A DNA stretch of 16,349 nucleotides from Sphingobium sp. (lineage in GTDB: Bacteria > Pseudomonadota > Alphaproteobacteria > Sphingomonadales > Sphingomonadaceae). Below, in pieces: positions 12,965 to 16,349 of this stretch; position 1 is the stretch's first letter, and each line of letters begins with the position of its first letter. The translations under genes and the position numbers were made by a program. The stretch lies in assembly GCA_030148625.1 (NCBI GenBank), contig JASBTC010000076.1:1-16349 (forward strand), given 5' to 3'. The notes below the pieces were generated by a model. It saw only the letters and a program-made list of their open reading frames with translations. It did not search any database and was not told the origin of the DNA.

Positions 12965-14236
12965 ATGAATGTGTTCGCGCGCACGGGCATTTCCCGGCTC
13001 AATCCCGTCCAGAGCGGCGCTGCGGGCATGCGCGTGGTCGCGACGGGGCTGCTCGTCGTCATGGCCTGCGTCTATCTGGTCGCGCGCGCGTTCGAGGATC
13101 GCCACCCGATATTGGGCTTCGTCCGCGCCTTTGCCGAGGCGGCGATGGTCGGCGGGCTGGCGGACTGGTTCGCGGTGACCGCGCTGTTCCGCCATCCGCT
13201 CGGCCTGCCGATTCCGCATACGGCGATCATTCCGCGCAACAAGGACAGGATCGGCGACACGCTGGCACTGTTCCTCAAGGATAATTTCCTGACCCCGTCG
13301 GTGGTCGCGCGGCGGATGTACAAGGTCGACGTGGCGGCGGCGATCGGCCGTTTTCTCGACAATCCCGACGTGACGGGCGAGGGGCGGTTGCGCCAGGGCG
13401 CGTCGCGGCTGTTCGCCACGATCCTCGACGCGCTCGATCAGGAACGGCTGGGCGGCATGGTCAAATCGGCGATCGGGCAGCGGCTGCGCGCGCTCGACGT
13501 CGCGCCGATCCTGGGCCAGGCGCTCGAAGCGGCGATGAAGGAAGGGCGGCACCTGCCGCTTCAGAAAAGCATCATCGACTGGGCCGGCCAGACGCTTGCC
13601 GCCAACGAGGATCTGATCCGCGACATGGTGCACGAGCGCGCGAATACGATCCTGCGCTGGACGGGCCTGGACGAGGACATTGCCAATGCGATCATCAAGG
13701 GGCTGCACAAGCTGCTTTTCGACATGGCCGACGATCCCGAGCATCCGCTGCGCGCCAAGGTGAACGAGGCATTCTCCAACCTCGCCTTCGACATGCAGCA
13801 CGACAAGGAGATGAAGGCCAAGGTCGCGCAGTGGAAGGGCGTGATCCTGGAGAATCCGGCGCTCCAGCGCTGGCTCGACGGGTTGTGGGAACAGGCGCGC
13901 ACCAGCTTGCTCAAGGCCGCGCGCGATCCCGATGCCGTGCTTGCCGGCAAGTTCGGCGAAATGCTCCGCCAGCTTGGCCAGACGCTGCAGCATGACGTCC
14001 GGCTGCGCACCACGATCAACCGTTTCGCACGGCGCGCGGCGGTGGGCGCGACCGCCAGCTATGGCGACGGCATCGTCCGGCTGGTTTCGGACACGGTGCG
14101 CGGCTGGGACGCGCATACCGTCACCGGGCGGCTCGAAAACGCGGTCGGCCGCGATCTCCAATATATCCGGGTCAACGGAACCCTGGTCGGCGGTCTGGTC
14201 GGGCTGACCATCCACACGCTCAACATCTGGTTCTGA
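12965..14236 (+). CDS. DUF445 family membrane protein
   Basis: A 423-residue DUF445 protein (E. coli YjiN-like). A membrane helix at about 24-41 is followed by the family hallmark AEAAMVGGLADWFAVTALFRHPLGLPIPHTAIIPRNKDRIG-type segment (about 55-95), which contains the conserved GGLADWFAV and IPRNK motifs. The long middle (100-390) is charged and helical. A second hydrophobic stretch ends the protein (VNGTLVGGLVGLTIHTL), so the helical body is likely held between two anchors. The family's function is not established. ATG 12965 has no clear Shine-Dalgarno; the frame is confirmed by the conserved motifs starting 50 residues in. It follows the RND operon by 58 bases, with a hairpin between. A functional link to efflux is not implied. 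Confidence 0.9.
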   Translation: MNVFARTGISRLNPVQSGAAGMRVVATGLLVVMACVYLVARAFEDRHPILGFVRAFAEAAMVGGLADWFAVTALFRHPLGLPIPHTAIIPRNKDRIGDTLALFLKDNFLTPSVVARRMYKVDVAAAIGRFLDNPDVTGEGRLRQGASRLFATILDALDQERLGGMVKSAIGQRLRALDVAPILGQALEAAMKEGRHLPLQKSIIDWAGQTLAANEDLIRDMVHERANTILRWTGLDEDIANAIIKGLHKLLFDMADDPEHPLRAKVNEAFSNLAFDMQHDKEMKAKVAQWKGVILENPALQRWLDGLWEQARTSLLKAARDPDAVLAGKFGEMLRQLGQTLQHDVRLRTTINRFARRAAVGATASYGDGIVRLVSDTVRGWDAHTVTGRLENAVGRDLQYIRVNGTLVGGLVGLTIHTLNIWF

Positions 14237-14321
14237 TCGATCGCCGCTTCGTCCACGGACGCTTTCGGGATCGGCACGGCTGCGCTATCGCGACGGCGAA
14301 AGGGTGTCCGAGGGGGAATTC

Positions 14322-15935
14322 ATGACGTTCGAGACGATGCGGCGCACGCTGGCCGCGCTGTTGTGCTGTGCATCCGCGACTGTCGCCGTGGCGCAGGATG
14401 TCGTGGTTCCGCCGCCCGCGCCGGTTGCGCCGGCAGACCCTAAGGCGGGATCGCTCTATCTCCAGTGCGACGGCAATCCCAACAATATGTCGGCGGGCGA
14501 AAGCGTCGCGCGGTTCGTCGGCGCGGTGACGCTGCTTGCGCTGTTCGCGCCCCCCGTCGAAACGCCCGATCCCGCCAAGCGCAAGTTCGGCGAGGCCGGC
14601 ATCGCCGCATGCAGCGCATTGATCGACGGTGAGAAAGCGGAGGGCAAGGTGATCCGCCGCCTGCCGCTGATCCTGGGCCGGGCGCTGCACCGGATCGAGG
14701 CGAAGGACTATAAGGGCGCGATCGCGGACGTGACGCGCGCGCGTGAGGAAGCCGTGGCGGCGAACCTGGTCGACGATCCCTATTTCGATCGCTCGATGGG
14801 CGTCTCGTTCGACATGATCGAGGCGGAAGCGCTGTTGCGCGATGGCGATGTGGCGCGCGCACGCGCGGTTTCGCTGCGTCGGGTGGCCAGCCATCCCTAT
14901 AGCTATTACGCGCTTGTCGGCGCCGATGACTTCCGCGCTTTCGCCCGGCCGCTCGATCCGATCGGGCTGACCCGTTTCAAGGCGCTGGCGCGCATCTCTC
15001 CCGGCGCGCTTTCGTCTGCCGCGGCTCATCTGGAGGAGGACGGACGCTTCGAGGAAGCGGCGCGCCTTCGCGATTCGGTCGACCTGTTGACGAACAGCTT
15101 CGACGAGGAGAGCCGCAGCCTGCAGCCCAAGGCATCGGCCGCGCTTACCCATGCATTGGCGGGCGGCTGGGCCGGTGCGGAGGAGCGCGCCAAACAGGCA
15201 CGCGCCGATCTTGCGAACCGGGCGGCCGCCGGCAAGCCCGACGGCAGCGCGCCCGCGATCGTCGAATTGCTCGATCTCTACGACATCGTCCGGCTTGCGC
15301 ATGACGGCAAGCTGACCTTGGCCCGGCGCAATTTTGCGGCGCGTTCGCAGTGGCTGGCCCCGAGCTTCGGGCAGTCGGCGGCCGTGAATGCCTTGCTGCG
15401 CGCCGGCGCTCAGCCCGACGAACTGACCGGTGGTCTGGCGAAATCGCCCGACGAGATGTGGGCCGAGCGGCGGGACCAGGCGCTCGCTGCCACGCTGGAG
15501 GCGGACAAGAACAACAAGCGGCTTTGGACGCGCATCCTGCCCTATGCCTCGGCCACGGCCTATGAAGGCCTGTCCAAGGCGGTGTGGAACGGCGAGAAGT
15601 CGCGCATGATCGGCAAGACGCTCAGCCCGACGCTCAACGCCTATCTCATCTATATGGGGCAGGCGGGGCCATTGACGCAGGTCGATGCGATGCTGCTGCA
15701 CTCGGCGGTGACGGCCAAGGCGCGCGGCTTTCCGGGCTTCTTCCTGATGATGATGCCGCAGCGGCCCAGCATCGGCTGGGTGCGGTTCGGCAAGCCCGGT
15801 GATCCGGGCATCGCGTCCGATCTCTATCTCGACGCCGATGCGGTGATCGCCGAACTCAGGACCGTGATCCCGACGCCCGAGGAAGTGGCCGCGCGCAAGG
15901 CGATCCGCGAACGCGCGGCGACTGGCAAGCGCTGA
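14322..15935 (+). CDS. Large exported protein of unknown function, helical-repeat-like
   Basis: A 537-residue protein with a Sec signal peptide (residues 1-24, MTFETMRRTLAALLCCASAT then VAVAQ), so probably periplasmic. A short Pro-rich linker follows (VVPPPAPVAPADP). The body is mainly paired Ala-rich amphipathic helices resembling TPR or Sel1-type repeats: CSALIDGEKAEGKVIRRLP, ALHRIEAKDYKGAIADVTRA and AHLEEDGRFEEAARLRDSV. I saw no catalytic motif and recognised no named family. Phrases such as AKDYKGAIADVTRA and DGDVARARAVSLRRVA fit a TPR-like scaffold. The start is placed at ATG 14322 after GAGGGGG; an in-frame GTG at 14304 would add six residues and separate the signal peptide. An ATG at 14337 is also possible. 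The 3' end converges on murA. Confidence 0.8.
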   Translation: MTFETMRRTLAALLCCASATVAVAQDVVVPPPAPVAPADPKAGSLYLQCDGNPNNMSAGESVARFVGAVTLLALFAPPVETPDPAKRKFGEAGIAACSALIDGEKAEGKVIRRLPLILGRALHRIEAKDYKGAIADVTRAREEAVAANLVDDPYFDRSMGVSFDMIEAEALLRDGDVARARAVSLRRVASHPYSYYALVGADDFRAFARPLDPIGLTRFKALARISPGALSSAAAHLEEDGRFEEAARLRDSVDLLTNSFDEESRSLQPKASAALTHALAGGWAGAEERAKQARADLANRAAAGKPDGSAPAIVELLDLYDIVRLAHDGKLTLARRNFAARSQWLAPSFGQSAAVNALLRAGAQPDELTGGLAKSPDEMWAERRDQALAATLEADKNNKRLWTRILPYASATAYEGLSKAVWNGEKSRMIGKTLSPTLNAYLIYMGQAGPLTQVDAMLLHSAVTAKARGFPGFFLMMMPQRPSIGWVRFGKPGDPGIASDLYLDADAVIAELRTVIPTPEEVAARKAIRERAATGKR

Positions 15936-15969
15936 CGCTTGCCAGTGCAATGATGCGCCGGAGTTTAGA

Positions 15970-16349
<380 letters not shown>

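Noticed and set aside
14250..14261. CGTCC/GGACG inverted repeat after the DUF445 gene
   Set aside because: The two-base loop is too short for a stable hairpin and the T-run is weak.
10498..15950. Long minus-strand open frames (813, 473 and 576 codons)
   Set aside because: They lie antisense to the RND pump, DUF445 and exported-protein genes. Their Arg/His/Asp-rich composition is typical of reverse readings of GC-rich genes.

Overview
The window looks like chromosomal DNA of a Sphingomonas-like alphaproteobacterium. The DNA is GC-rich and the genes strongly prefer G or C at third codon positions. It carries sciP (a DUF1153 cell-cycle regulator confined, as far as known, to alphaproteobacteria), a KgtP-type permease, a DUF2171 protein, two GlsB/YeaQ-type small membrane proteins, a SIMPL-domain protein, a DUF445 protein and the 3' end of murA. 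No phage, transposase, integrase, CRISPR array, tRNA or rRNA gene was seen. This is mostly housekeeping and envelope sequence, interrupted by repeats and one dense non-coding region.

Layout. Positions 150-2044 hold a LytS-type sensor kinase and LytTR response regulator whose start and stop overlap (ATGA). 2113-2418 (minus) is a small exported protein with an internal repeat. 2601-3535 (plus) holds a membrane-anchored thermonuclease-like protein and a DUF2171 protein. 3546-4823 (minus) is kgtP. Between kgtP and a divergent proline-rich lipoprotein gene (5100-5648) lies a large inverted pair of REP-like repeats. 5649-6085 has no ordinary gene. It contains an 18-codon mini-ORF behind an almost maximal Shine-Dalgarno sequence, nested hairpins, and two successive intrinsic terminators. 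Then follow an unknown 92-residue gene and sciP, both preceded by CtrA-box-like sequences.

6947-8361 groups two GlsB-type genes around a SIMPL-domain gene, with a perfect bidirectional terminator at 7222-7257. 8583-12906 is a two-gene RND efflux operon (adaptor and pump) with no outer-membrane factor or local regulator. 12965-14236 encodes a DUF445 membrane protein and 14322-15935 a large exported protein of unknown function. 15970-16071 is a hairpin-rich interspersed repeat whose last stem supplies the murA stop codon. murA runs off the right edge.

How the genes relate. The kinase/regulator pair and the RND pair are clear functional units. The 5700-6760 stretch may be a cell-cycle or flagellar regulatory locus, because sciP and candidate SciP and CtrA sites sit together there; this is inference. 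The first GlsB gene may belong to the general stress response, judged by an EcfG-like promoter. The rest is ordinary neighbour arrangement with no evident shared pathway.
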